Positions 37,801 to 48,777 of a DNA stretch of 64,000 nucleotides are shown piece by piece. Position 1 is the first letter of the stretch, and the number at the start of each line of letters is the position of its first letter. Origin of the DNA: Rhodamnia argentea (taxonomy: Eukaryota > Streptophyta > Magnoliopsida > Myrtales > Myrtaceae); NCBI RefSeq assembly GCF_020921035.1, contig NC_063155.1:30311294-30375293 (forward strand). Direction: 5' to 3'. A program made the translations under genes and the position numbers. The notes beneath the pieces were generated by a model. That model saw nothing but the letters and a program-made list of their open reading frames with translations. It had not been told where the DNA came from and did not search any database.

Positions 37801-39748
37801 GAAGACCCTAATGCAGAGGATGTGTTGTCAGTTTCTGTGCAAAAATATCAGTCAAATATTTACAATGCATCGCTGGAAGATAATGCTGCTGTGGATATGA
37901 ACATAGAGGAATTTCCTGAGGCTGGAGTTAATGTCATGGTTTCATCTTGCCGGTCAAGTGACAAAGTGGTTTTGGATGTCAAAAATGATGAAGCAGAACT
38001 GCCTATAAACAACCAATGCACTGAAGAAGCTAGTCAGTTGAAAAGTAGCATTTTGCCTGAAAAGGTTGACTCTAGTGTTCCCGGGGAAAGTTTTAGTTAT
38101 GACGTCCAGAGGCTGCATGAATTTGGTAGTACCTTGAATTCCTGCAAGGATACGACCACATTAGTCCAAGGGTTAGAATCACAAATTTTGTTTGATATAT
38201 GTGCTCTTTTTGCACTTTTTAACTTTCCTATGTTGGATTCCAGTTTTAGAAGCCTCCTCATTCACATTCAGAATCTTTATTCAGGAAGTAATTTGCTGCA
38301 GGGAAATTTGCAAGAATGATGGGAAACAAGAATCTGCCATGGTGAAACCTCCACCAGATGCTCCTCCATTCTCTGAGGAATGGTTAGCGGCATTTGAAGC
38401 TGCCGGGGAGGTAATTGAAAATAGACGACTCGATGTAATGAATCCGTATCTGTAATCTGAACATCTAAACCCCTTAAAGTCTTGTGTTATGATGACTCCA
38501 ATCATATACTTGCCTGAAGACCAGTTGTGGATGTTATAGAGGCAATTATTTTAGATCAGAAAGAATCTCACCCAGCGTCTTCCATTCACTCAACGTTAAT
38601 GCTCATCGATGATTTTGTGGTTCAATAGTCATGGCTTGATGGTTTGTTACAGTATCTGTTATTGGTAAACTGATACTTTGAGCTTTAAAGTTTGATATTT
38701 GGTTCATCACGACTTCAGGAAATTCTTACAATGAAATGCGGTGCCGTCCAAAATTCCCCTCCTGACAAGACTCTGCCTGAACCCAGTCCATGGTCGCCGG
38801 TATGACCTTTCCTACTCAAGCAAAAGTTCGTTCTTTTTCTATTTTGCTATGGCTTGTGTGAAGGTTGCACCTAATTTGAGAGGACTATAGAATTAGTTGG
38901 TGATTACTTTGACATTTAAAATATTAACCCTCAGATGACCGTGAAAAATAAAGAAGGATAAGATAGTTATCCTATATCCATGCCTAATCGGTTTTTAGTT
39001 GTCCTTTATATAGATGTGACTAAGTCTGATTTTGATGGGAAATTATCCTTGTGTTGTCTAATCATAGAAGTGAATGAAGTCCATTGGGAATTTCATAGCT
39101 GATTAACATCAAGTTGTGTTAATGCGAGAGAGAGTATTAGTTAGTGACTGAAAATATTATGACACTTAAATTTAGTAACCATGAAAGAATAAAGAAGGGA
39201 AAGACAGTTATCAAATATCCAAGGCTAATCGGTTTTCAATTGTCATTTATATAGATAGGGACAGTACTAGAATGGCAAATGAATGTCGTTGTCTAAGCAT
39301 AGAAGTGATTGAAGTACCTTTGGAATTTCATAGTTGATAAACATCAAGCAGTCAATTAAGCAAGTAATTAATATTCAGTGTCTCGACCGTTTTTGTTTAC
39401 CCTCAAGTACCTCCATTAACTGTAAGTTTAAGGGTGCCGGGGCAACTTGGGAAAAACATTTGAGGCGCTTATTCAGACTTCCACTTAGTTTACTTCGTGT
39501 TCGGTGAAATCTCAGTGGCTTACTTCCTCTAGCAATGACGTTTCTCTGTGTGGTTTTTCATGCCTTTAGGATTGTATTATAAAAAGTACTTTCTTTTTAC
39601 CGTTATTAAAGTTCATGAAATTTGTTCACATTACAAGTTTTTCTTGTTTGTGCAGGTGAAGCGAAAAAATAATCAGGCAATTGGACCATATGACTGTACA
39701 AAGTTCACTAATGTCTGCAACAACATTCCTGAATGCAGCTCCGAATAG
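31883..39748 (+). CDS. large plant protein of unknown function with internal 137-aa repeats
   Basis: Model: exons 31883-32027, 32389-32538, 32627-32895, 33096-33181, 33294-33454, 33614-33750, 33933-34166, 34279-38171, 38302-38410, 38719-38799 and 39656-39748, about 1785 aa. I do not recognise a characterised family. The N-terminal part has a basic conserved-looking block, GGGYNLRKSLAWDRAFFTEE. A Lys/Ser/Pro-rich basic region follows, then a very acidic, Ser/Asn/Glu-rich, probably disordered centre in exon 8. The C-terminus is ordered-looking: PFSEEWLAAFEAAGEEILTM, then SPWSPVKRKNNQAIGPYDCT. Both blocks feel familiar from unannotated plant proteins, but I assign no function. The intron between 33181 and 33294 is AT-AC. 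Exon 8 can also start at 34282 (CAGCAG tandem acceptor). The exon 8/exon 9 junction is the weakest: 38171 to 38302 keeps frame, but a donor after 38125 with an acceptor before 38244 also does. Confidence 0.85.
33182..33293 (+). other. U12-type (AT-AC) intron
   Basis: No GT-AG pair joins the flanking exons in frame here. An AT-AC intron does. The intron starts ATATCCTTTT, a perfect match to the U12 5' splice-site consensus. It has a CTTAAC branch-like element at 33278-33283, and ends CCCCGAAC, about 11 nt after the presumed branch adenosine, the usual short U12 spacing. Splicing joins TCT TC to G CTG ATA AAG, keeping the long open frame (ALSS|LIKPVNVNSTK). Length is 112 nt. AT-AC introns of the minor spliceosome are rare in plant genes. 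Confidence 0.85.
35512..37149 (+). repeat. four in-frame tandem repeats inside the coding exon (about 411 bp each)
   Basis: Units begin at the EVLLN codons: 35512 (402 bp), 35914 (411 bp), 36325 (411 bp) and 36736 (414 bp). Every length is a multiple of three. Each unit encodes EVLLNSSTAL, PPSENV, KRVVLYAEEN, ENSASFSDRQSTDNMYLPGQ, MVNRDPKTVAATDDT, SFVGLG and VSVVEDGDDNMLMEL. Units 2 and 3 differ at only about eight bases by eye (roughly 98% identical); units 1 and 4 are more diverged. The first unit lacks three codons (HQS). This is a recent unequal-crossover expansion of a disordered acidic segment. Confidence 0.97.
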
Positions 39749-40669
39749 CCGACCCATGAGTCATCTAATCATTCTTTTGTCTCTAACCATTGCCATCCCC
39801 TACCACGTGAGGGAAGGAAAATAGCCCATTCATCTACTGATTAGTGCATTTTCTGTCTTCTTGTTCATCTCTACCTGTAATGAGGAACAATCTGCTTGGA
39901 GTTCATGTACTCGTGTTCTGAATCAGAAATGGCTCTGCTTCTTGCCGCCAGGAGGAAAATACTAGGCTATGTCGTTTCAGTTTTCATTTGACCAAATCAC
40001 AACCTATGAAACATTCTCTCCACTGAAATTGATAGGAGTGGCATGAATCTCGCAGTTATTTGCTGAACTGAGTGAGAAATGCATGCATATAGTTTCAGTC
40101 TGTCAGAGATAACTCGAAAACGTCACACAACTATGTACAGGAGAGAAAAAATATGAGTTGAGGTTATCCGGGTTGTATCTTAGATGATTGTCAATAGTCT
40201 TTTTATCTATGTTTCACCCTTTCTAAAGATATATCAAATTTCTTATCTCATTAGATAATTCATATCTTATATACGTCAGAAACATGTGAATCCATTTGCT
40301 TTCATTAGTAAATAAATAGTGTGGGATCCATGTGGGTCCCACATGATTTAATAGTTAAGATAAAGTGTACTCACATGCTCCTATGCATTCAAATCTCTCT
40401 CGTCCATAAGTTATGCACACGATAGCCAAGGCCGCTTTCGACCAAAAAAAAAAAAACAAAAATAACCAGGGCCCCTTCTATTGTCAGAAAGATTGTAGTT
40501 AGCAATGGAAGGAATGCTTTTAGCAATATTCAGGGTGGAAATACGCTCGTCCTTCAATTCATTGCTTTCCACTCGTTCACAAACTCCTTCATTACGCATC
40601 GAATTCCAAACTTCTTTTTCATGTCTTTTAAGACACCAAGACCTCCAGACAAATAATAACTCGTGGACC
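39749..40669. other. 3' UTR and intergenic DNA
   Basis: Probably includes the 3' UTR of the upstream gene. No further gene is recognised. Confidence 0.35.
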
Positions 40670-40678
40670 TAAAAGTTA

Positions 40679-41913
40679 GGAAAATTTCCAAATAAGGATC
40701 CAAAGTACTTTCATTTTCTCAAATAAGGGTCTGAAGTGGATCTCGTTTCAAATAAGGGCCTGAAGTGCACAAATCGTTTCAAAAAAGGGCCTGGCCAAAG
40801 GGCATTTTGGTCTTTTAATTTTTTGTATTTTTTCCTTTATTTTTGTTTTTCCCTTTACCTTTTCTTTTCGATTTTTTTTTCCTTCTTCTGTTCCTCTCCC
40901 TCTCCAGTAGGTCCTTTCCCCTCCCCCCTCCGGCCATCGCCGGCCTCAGGCTCAGGCGGCCGTTGCCTTGACCAACATCGGGCGACGCCTGGTCGCCCTC
41001 GCCCGACCAGGCGAGAGCAACCCTCGCCCAACGCTTGGCCTGGCGTTCCTCACCAGCGTCTGTTCCTTATTGTGTTTCTTCATGATTCACGATCTGCAAG
41101 ACGCTAAGCGGAGGAAATTTTCTGTTTCTTTCTCGTAATTTTATTCCTTGAAGTTTTTAATATTTGTCACTCGAATCTTCATCTCATTAGCCAAGACCCG
41201 CGAGTTATCACCGGAGGTGAAGTTGCCGAGACCCTCCTCTCTTCCTCGGCATTAATTTCTCCCGAAGCTGAAGAACCGATTCAGAGCAGATTTTGCAGAC
41301 TTCAGAAAAACGTGTAGATCAAAAAGGATTATTTTAATTAACCGATCCATCATTGTCTCCAGCATCGTTTAATGACACAAAATCCACGCAGACGGGGCTG
41401 CGAAGTTTCCCGTTCCCACGCAACCACCTATCTTCTCTGTCAAACTTGCGATTAGCCCGAGATTCGTCCTCTCAGTCGCGCCACTTTTTTTTCTACTTCT
41501 GTTCTGTGAGATTTCCATCAAGAAATCTTTGGAAAGATCAGATAAAGTAAAGATAAAAAGGAGATGGAGACGAAGTTGGATTTGAGAAGTTAGTGCAAGG
41601 GTCGCCTGACACCGGTCAAGGCGAAGGCCGCCCGTGCCTGAGGCCAGTGATGGCCGGAGAGGGAGGAAGAGGGGAAAAGACCTGTTGGAGGGGGAGGGGA
41701 ACAGAAGAAAGAAAAAAAAACGAAAAAGAAACGTAGACGGAAAAACAGAAATAAAGGAAAAATGCAAAAAAAATTAAAAGACTAAAATGCCCTTCCACCA
41801 GGCCCTTTTTTGAAACGGTTTAGGCACTTCAGGCCCTTATTTGAAACAAAACTCATTTCAGACCCTTATTTGAGAAAATAAGAGCATTTCGGACCCTTAT
41901 TTGAAATTTTCCC
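40679..41913. mobile_element. long-TIR Mutator-like element (non-autonomous, possibly Pack-MULE)
   Basis: The element is bounded by a perfect 9-bp direct repeat, TAAAAGTTA, at 40670-40678 and 41914-41922, the target-site size of Mutator-like elements. The left end GGAAAATTTCCAAATAAGG and the reverse complement of the right end GGGAAAATTTCAAATAAGG start imperfect terminal inverted repeats of roughly 300 bp. These run through AAATAAGGGYCTGAAGTG-type repeats, a T-rich stretch and a GC-rich block. The centre (about 41020-41600) is single-copy-looking sequence without TIR symmetry and with gene-like base composition, which could be a captured host fragment. No transposase frame is present. Confidence 0.85.
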
Positions 41914-42119
41914 TAAAAGTTATAACACATATTGCGAAAATTGAGTGACAAACTGCCTGAGAGTAAGATCTCATTCAAACCTGTTCCTAGTCCCATACAC
42001 TGATCTCGCTCATTGTCATTGGCTTCACCATTTCCTATTTGCTACGTGAACATTTAAAGTGTGATACTAAATACAGTTGGAATAATCACATTAATAGTTG
42101 CACTCTTGGTTCCAGAATG

Positions 42120-42895
42120 GGAAAAAGTACAAAAAAAAATCCTAAACCTATATTGCCTTAGGATCCGACATCATGATAAAATACTACCCTCATGACTAGA
42201 CCATGCCTTCATTTAGGGCCCGGTCGAGATCAGATGATGCAAGGGTTGGTACCAATTCAATCCAATTTTCTTTTGCATTGGTACCAATTTTGATAGGAAA
42301 TTGCTGATGTAGACATCGGCCATCATACATGGTAAGGCCAAGACCGACGTAAACATTTCAAATATATTATGTAGTTTTTTTTGGTTCTTTCTTCGTTTTT
42401 TTTCTATGCTTTTTTTCTTCTTCATTTTGTGAGCTAGAAAGGGCCGCCGGCCAACCCTCACCTCCAATTTGGCGGTCACAGCCTTGCCCGGACCGGGCGA
42501 GGGCCACGACGCCCTCACCCGGGGCCGCACCCTCGCCCCAACGGCCGACAAGGGCGTTGCGGCCCTCCCCCAAGGCCGGCGAGGGTTGGCCGACGACCCT
42601 TGCCAACCAACAACCAAAAAAGAAAGAAGTAAAGCACAAAAAAATTTGACAAAAAAAAAAAGGACAGAAAAGGGAACAAAATTAAAAAAGAACCAAAAAA
42701 TTTTATAAAAACATTTAAAATATTCACATCAACCCAATCGTGCCACATAATGCAATTGACATCTATATTAGCGATTTTCAATCAAAATTGACCGAATAAA
42801 CCCAATTAATACCAATACAAAAAGTTTTACAATTGAATTAATTTCAATACAATAGGTTCAAAACCCTTTTCGTTTCTTTTCCCTTTGGAATCTGT
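42120..42895. mobile_element. decayed foldback DNA transposon with GC-rich core
   Basis: The arms are imperfect inverted copies: left GCATTGGTACCAATTTTGAT and TGTAGACATC, with matches in the reverse complement of the right arm (TTGGTATTAATT, ATATAGATGTC). Closer in, TTTTTTGGTTCTTTC pairs with AAAAGAACCAAAAAA. The GC-rich centre at 42440-42600 is flanked by T-rich and A-rich arms. Ends are approximate and no TSD was identified. Confidence 0.55.
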
Positions 42896-43647
42896 ATTAA
42901 ACGACCCATTTATATGATATGATAATTCCGGTAAGGATAACATCTGCAATTACAATTGCGGTGAAAGTAGAAATGGTATTGCAAGGTAGAACTTTTAGTA
43001 CAAGAACCACCAGGAATGATATTGACTTGGCAGACAAAATTTACCGACATTGATTGCGATAAAAGGAAAGGACACATCGAAAGGCGTTGTTGAACGAGGA
43101 AGAAAAGGAGGAACGATGCATGTATAGGGTAATGTTCCGCCGCCCGAAATAGGATATGGCTTTTTCGTACTTCAGCCCTTCGCTTGAAACCACTCGTAGC
43201 TACAGGGAATGGGCCCCAAAATACGCGTGCTAGGAGCAGGACTATTTGACCAATTGCTTTTCCATGCTCTCTCCTTATACCGACAGGTTCATTTGGCCAA
43301 TGCCCTTTGACCTCAAATCGAGCTACATTTCACCAAACACAACGTGCATGTTTTCGGTTCTCCATAATAGCATGGGATGAAAGACACGGACTACAGAACA
43401 TCCAGAAAAAGAGGGAACAAGCAAAAGATCCAGATTTAGAAAGCTTTGAGTTTTTCAAATCAAAGGCACGCTCACATCATACCACCTAAGTTTTTCCATT
43501 AATGTAACATGTCCATAGCAAAGATCACACCAAGGAACGTATCCATCGAATTTTAGCCGCATCGCAGTGAATGTTTGCGTCTGACAAATCAGAACAAGGA
43601 TGGATCAAGCACCATCAACCTAAACATGGAATCCCAATACCAGCTGC

Positions 43648-45905
43648 TTAGGCATCCGCAAATCTGCAAGAAAGTTCCAGAGGACCGGAACTCAGTAAAT
43701 GATTTTGCTCCATCTTACTTCAACATGTAGCAATGTTCTCAAAAGCATGGTTTTCATTTCATGTTGTAAAGGACCGAAGGGAGATATAATAATTACCCAA
43801 GTTCAGAGAGTTTTAGGTGAGCTTCCGCGTAGTCAGCGAAGAAGGCATCTTCATCCTGGAAGAGCAAAACAATGTTCAAACAAAATACATATGTTGATGC
43901 AGTTGCTGATTGAAAGGATAACATGTGACCAGGATGATTCGTTTATATTATGTCTAAGCAACCAAAGAAAGAAAAAGTACGCACTGCAGCATATTTTTCA
44001 ACGAGTGGACGGAAAACAGGATCGGTGAGAAGAGCCTTGTCAGATGGCAGCTGAAGGAGACCTTCCTTATCACCAGTCAATAGCTCCCTAAGAGAACAAA
44101 TAAAATACTTCCACATTAAGCATATAAATTCATTGAACACAAATAAATCCAGGAAACTCACTTGAAATAGGAGTTATCAAAAATGAGAGGATTGGTAGTC
44201 CAAGGTCCCTCAAATCCAGATCTTTCTCTGTGGCATCTTCCCTGAATGGAAGCGAAAGGAAGAATGAGTATATGAAGTCAGCATTCAATACGCTGCTTTA
44301 CTTTGTGCAAAGCAACGATGTCTCAGAAGTCCAAGTTCCAGATAATGAAATACAAACCAGGGTATGGCCACCAGAGAGAGCAACAATATCCTGATCGCTC
44401 AAACCCATGTGACCAAACACATCTCTCAAATGATCAGAGCCTGCCGAGATCTGGCATTTGTTATGCAAAAATGCAACACTCACAAGGAGATTTGCTCTTA
44501 AAGCAGGGAAGACAAACTAACCCTTAGTGGCATCAGGAAGACGACCCTCAGGAGGTGGTTCTGGTTTATCCTGTTGTTTAAGATGAAAACACTGTTATCA
44601 TGACATGAACCTGGATTCGAGCATCAAACATTGCAAAAATATTTTGCAGTGAAAACTGGCAGGATTAAAAGGTACCAAGGAGGCATGTGGCATCGGGAAA
44701 AAGATAATCTGTCAGAACATTGCCTAGCATCACAGCAAAAGTGCAAGACATTCAAACTAAACTCCAAAGCTCATATTAACCTATCTTTGATACATCAGTT
44801 CACATAGACAATTTGTTGTCTGTAACCAAGTAAGCCCTCGAAAAAAAGACTAATTGTAGACTTCTAAAACCCAAGTAAGCCTCCAAGGCGCTAATATTTA
44901 ATCGTTGAAATGACAGTCAACAGGGATCTAGAACTTCATTGGGTTTGGCTGCTCAGTCAAAAATTTACGGTACCTTCTCTACACAAGAACTGAGCACTGT
45001 TCACTTTGTTGGTTAGGGGGGAAATTTAGAGAGATAATGAAACCTATGTCCAGTTTAAGACGGGTACACATCCTACAGAATTATTAGCATTGAGCTCTTA
45101 CTGTCCTGCATATATGACATGTAAATGCTACGTCACTGCTAGGTACATTAAAAGGGTGGACCAAACATGCCAACAAGCGACTAAATTACACAATGCGTTG
45201 CTAAAGAACTTCTATCTAAGCCACCCATTCCACTTTAATTTCCACCTTTTCCACATCAAATGGCGTGGATAATTAACCAAATCTGAGAATTTGCACCATT
45301 GCTCTTCACATTTCCTACTGAAATTATCGTCCACAAATAAACGATACAGTGTCAGCATCCCCAGAATATCAAGCTAATCAAAACAAAAATTCCACTGACC
45401 TCTCTTCCTGGGTGGAACGGAATTTCAGGTCCGCCAGTGACTTCCACGGCAACAACACCAGCCAACTGCAACGTATCAGCATGTAATTAGTCTAACTAAT
45501 GTGCATGATTCCCAGTTGGCACAGCATCCCGACTTTGAAAAACCAAGTTGGAAGCAGCATATCCAGATCTAGGTAGCATCTTCAGTTACAGGCCGCAAAT
45601 AATCTACCTGATAAAAGTCAGCGTAAGAGAGAATAGGAAACTGCTCCTTGATGGGCTCCAACAACCTAACGGCTATGTCAAGACCATTATTGGCCTCATG
45701 AGCGAGCTCAGCTGCATGCTTCATGGTTCCAAACGGACCGCCTGTTTTCGTCTTCACATCGTAAGTACCCGCAGAGTGCCATCTGCACCAACAAATACAA
45801 CAAGGTTGATTCATACGACCAGAGCTTCAGTCGATCGCTGCACCATGTTTAAGCTGGTGTCCGTCGTAACAGTGTCAGATTCGCAACACGTGTGCTCGCA
45901 AGTAC

Positions 45906-45940
<35 letters not shown>

Positions 45941-46060
45941 CGCGAGACGAAGCATGAGCGGAGCACAGTTTTTCTCGGCGATGAGACCTCGGAGCTTCTT
46001 CTTGCACTTCCCAACGGCCTTCTCGTACTCCTCGCTCACGGTCGGATAACACTTCCCCAT
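43648..46060 (-). CDS. APX1: cytosolic L-ascorbate peroxidase
   Basis: Nine coding exons on the minus strand: 46060-45942, 45782-45608, 45465-45400, 44570-44522, 44440-44358, 44241-44162, 44087-43985, 43855-43797 and 43663-43648; 249 aa, the usual length for cytosolic APX. It reduces H2O2 to water using ascorbate in the ascorbate-glutathione cycle. Visible catalytic residues are distal Arg38, Trp41 and His42 (LMLRLAWHSAGT), the proximal haem ligand His162 ([12 protein letters not shown]), the ascorbate-contact Arg171 and Trp178. The protein ends LSELGFADA with no transmembrane or peroxisomal extension, so it should be cytosolic. The last exon is only 16 nt (one base, Phe-Ala-Asp-Ala and stop). 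Without it, translation would end one codon into intron 8, at Leu-Gly-stop. Intron 1 begins GTAT and then runs straight into a (CT)n tract. A donor at 46369 suggests an additional 5' UTR intron. The numbering APX1 versus other cytosolic copies is not resolvable. Confidence 0.96.
45908..45938. repeat. (GA)n microsatellite abutting the APX intron-1 donor
   Basis: On the APX strand, intron 1 starts GTATCTCTCTCT: the repeat begins within 4 nt of the exon 1 splice donor. It reads as (CT)n in the pre-mRNA. Length changes here would sit next to the U1/U6 contact region. Confidence 0.9.
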
Positions 46061-46464
46061 TAGACCAGCCGTTCCCGCGACTACCTCAAACAAATCCGCA
46101 CATCGAGACATAGACTCGTCAATCAAACGATCCATCGGAAAATCCCACAATACAGACAAGATTCGAACGCACAATCCAAGAACGCCGGAGACCGCACACG
46201 TCGAGCTACTCCTAACTTACAATCGCGATCATGCTCGCACACAGAAAGCACAGTGAAACAACGCGAACACGCGCGCGAATCGACAACTTCAGAGCTCGAC
46301 AACGATCAGACTTCGAAATAGAGCGCAAGAAAGTTCGAACGAGCTTCGACCATCTCGCGTTGGACGTACCAGAAGAAGCAGAGAGAGTGCGCAAGAGAGG
46401 AGAAGCACAGTGAAGCGACACGAGGCGAGCACAAGCTTCGGGCTCGGCACTCCTCGTCGACAGG

Positions 46465-46473
46465 ATATATAAT
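46465..46473 (-). promoter_or_regulatory. candidate TATA box of the APX gene
   Basis: On the minus strand the sequence reads ATTATATATCC. It lies about 400 bp upstream of the ATG and about 95 bp beyond the putative 5' UTR donor, consistent with a leader exon followed by an intron. Assignment is by motif and position only. Confidence 0.55.
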
Positions 46474-46498
46474 GGACCTGCGAGGCTGCGAGGGAACG

Positions 46499-46511
46499 GA
46501 AGATTCTAGAG
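46499..46511 (-). promoter_or_regulatory. heat-shock element upstream of the APX TATA box
   Basis: The sequence GAAGATTCTAGAG gives three alternating 5-bp units, GAAnn-TTCnn-GAg, with the third unit one base off consensus. It starts about 26 bp upstream of the candidate TATA box. Heat-shock factor control of cytosolic APX through a promoter HSE is established for Arabidopsis APX1, so position and pattern agree with that regulation. Activity here is inferred. Confidence 0.65.
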
Positions 46512-47639
46512 ACTATTCCCGGTCGTCTGATGGGCGTGGTGACGTTGATTTTGCCAGATGTACGGTCCAGATTTGGGGGTTTATGCGGGCGGGGTTGGTG
46601 CGGGAAATAAATGGAAGAGCGAAAAAATGACAAATAGAAAATAGGGAAAAATGGAGTGAGTGCGTGTCTACTTCTGGATTGGAGAAAACTACTTTGAAAT
46701 TGTTGTTTGCGCTTTGTATTGTCCCGATGTCCAAAAACAAAAAAAGGATGCCCGCCACGCCCCAAAGTACTTTATAGCCGATTGACCGAATTGCCCTTAT
46801 TTTGTCTTATCTGGAAGTTGCAGGAGAGACGTGCGATGATTATAGTCGTAGAAATAAATGGGATTAAAATTGAAAGTCACGGCCGTCGTTGGCTAATCAT
46901 ATGTCTTTAAACGATTGGAAAAATGACACGAATAAATCGATCATTTTAATTAAATATATAATGTGATCGTTAAATTTTTAATTTATTCAATGTGATTCTT
47001 AAATTTTAGTCTAATAAGTAATATGATCTTTTAAATTTTAATTTATTTAATTTAATATTTGCATTTTAATGCGTGTTTAATATAGTCTTCAAACTTTATG
47101 AGTGCGGGCTGACGACTAATAAGTAGTACTACTGGATTTTTGGCGGGTTTATTTTTGGTAGATTTTTTTTAGTAAAATTCTGGAAAATGGAAGGTTCGGA
47201 GCCTTACGAGGGCATTTGCGTCATTTTAGGGGGCTGCAAAAGCGTCTGCACAATTTGGCTTTGCGCGGGACGAGACTCGTGGAGTCTCTGGACAGGCCAC
47301 GCGTAGTATGAACACCTTCTGCTTCCGGAGATTCCCTTCTCTCTATAAATCCACGTTCCGGCTTAAAATGATATTAGATCTCCTTTATTTCACGAAAAAT
47401 TAATTTAAAATTAATTTTCTAAAAAATATCGTTGATATTACTTATAAATATGAATACATTAACATTAACATCAAGATCACCTTTATTCCAAACTAGTTAG
47501 AGTCGGCGGTCGATGAACCCGGAAAATAAATAAAATAAAAACAAGACCGATTGAGGGAAAAAAATAATTATATAAAAATATATAATATATAAATATGTAT
47601 AGGGAAAAAAAACTAAAAAAGACGATCCGGAACATAAGA
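46512..47639. other. intergenic DNA with a dispersed repeat copy
   Basis: About 46920-47100 is a diverged copy of the left arm of the foldback family at 19.45 kb (AAATGACACGAATAAAT, AATGTGATC, AATTTATTCAATGTGAT). The remainder is AT-rich with no gene recognised. Confidence 0.45.
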
Positions 47640-47845
47640 ATTTTACTCTTCCACTATGCTAATAGCTTTCCTCTACTTCGTTCTAAGACAAACTATATAC
47701 CAATCTATTTCCCGCTTAATTAAATCTTATTTTACTACTTTTTTCCATGTAAGTTTCGGTCGACCTTTTCCTTTCGTAATATCATACTCTCGGTGACAAG
47801 CTTCTATTTTTATCGGAGCATCCAAGGATCTTCGAAGAATATGCC

Positions 47846-48777
47846 TGTTGCGCGTCAAAATCCTTCGACGGGGCTTTCTTGGTTACGGGTTACGGGCCCA
47901 AAATGACTATAGCCCAAAAAGGATTGCTAACGCGAGAACTTTTTATCGAATTTAACCCGTTCGTTTTCCGAAAAAGGAGTTCGGGTCGATTTTGGACGAG
48001 AGAGTGTCAAATGCGGTAGATTGACACAAGAGGCGCGTTACAAACTTTCAACAACTTCGATGACCCAATATGTGCAATAGTAGAAGTATGTAGCAAATTT
48101 TGACACAATTCTGGAATTAAATCGATAGGATTGAGACAATGATGTAGGACACGATCTTGGAATTCAATCAACAGCATTGGACGGGGGATTATATGACACA
48201 ATACCGGAATTGAATCGACGGTCTTGGACAAAATGGATGAAGGGTGCAACACCGGAATTGAATCGACGATACTGAACCTAGTGAGCAAACGTCGGAATTT
48301 AATTGACGACACCTAACTCTGGATATGAAACTCGCCGGAATTGAATCGACGACGGGAATCTGAAAAAACTATAGCTAGGCTAGGCTAAAGGCTAAGAGCT
48401 AGTTGAAAATGCAAGTGTTTTGGGTTTGTTGTTTGTGCTTCGCCTCTGCAGGTATTTATAGGCGAGACTCTTTGGTAACCGTCGGGCGGTTTCTTCCTTT
48501 GGCCTCACGCTTCATCTCTTTCCATAAGCTACGTGGATGACGGATTCCCAGTTTTCGCGCCTTTTCTTTTTACCTCGTGGGGATTACCGCCAATCTTTTA
48601 GCAACCGCTTCGATCGTGGCCCTCCTTCTCGCGCCCTTTTTGCTCGGGAAGGAAATGGCGCCGGAGCTTACCCTTTTATTTGGTACGTACCTTGCCTCGT
48701 TGTTCTTTCTTGTAGCCGATCGTCGCCTCCCTCACGTGCTTATCACGAGCCTTCTTGGATTGTTTTAGGTATCAACA
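47846..48777 (+). mobile_element. solo LTR of an LTR retrotransposon, 932 bp
   Basis: It starts TGTTGCGCG and ends GGTATCAACA, the canonical TG...CA with a 5-bp TGTTG/CAACA inverted terminus. It is flanked by a perfect 5-bp direct repeat, ATGCC, at 47841-47845 and 48778-48782. It interrupts a LINE fragment whose two halves resume exactly across it, an independent proof of insertion. A TATA-like TATTTATAG lies at about 48453 on the + strand, downstream of tandem sub-repeats, suggesting U3 is on the left and the element points right. No internal domain or second LTR is present, so it arose by LTR-LTR recombination. Confidence 0.92.
48111..48352 (+). repeat. six spaced sub-repeats inside the solo LTR
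   Basis: Copies of CCGGAATTGAATCGACG or close variants start at 48111, 48157, 48204, 48252, 48292 and 48335, spaced 40-48 bp apart. The three best copies (48204, 48252, 48335) are identical over 17 bp. They lie about 100-350 bp upstream of the LTR's TATA-like box, where U3 enhancer repeats would be. Confidence 0.85.
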
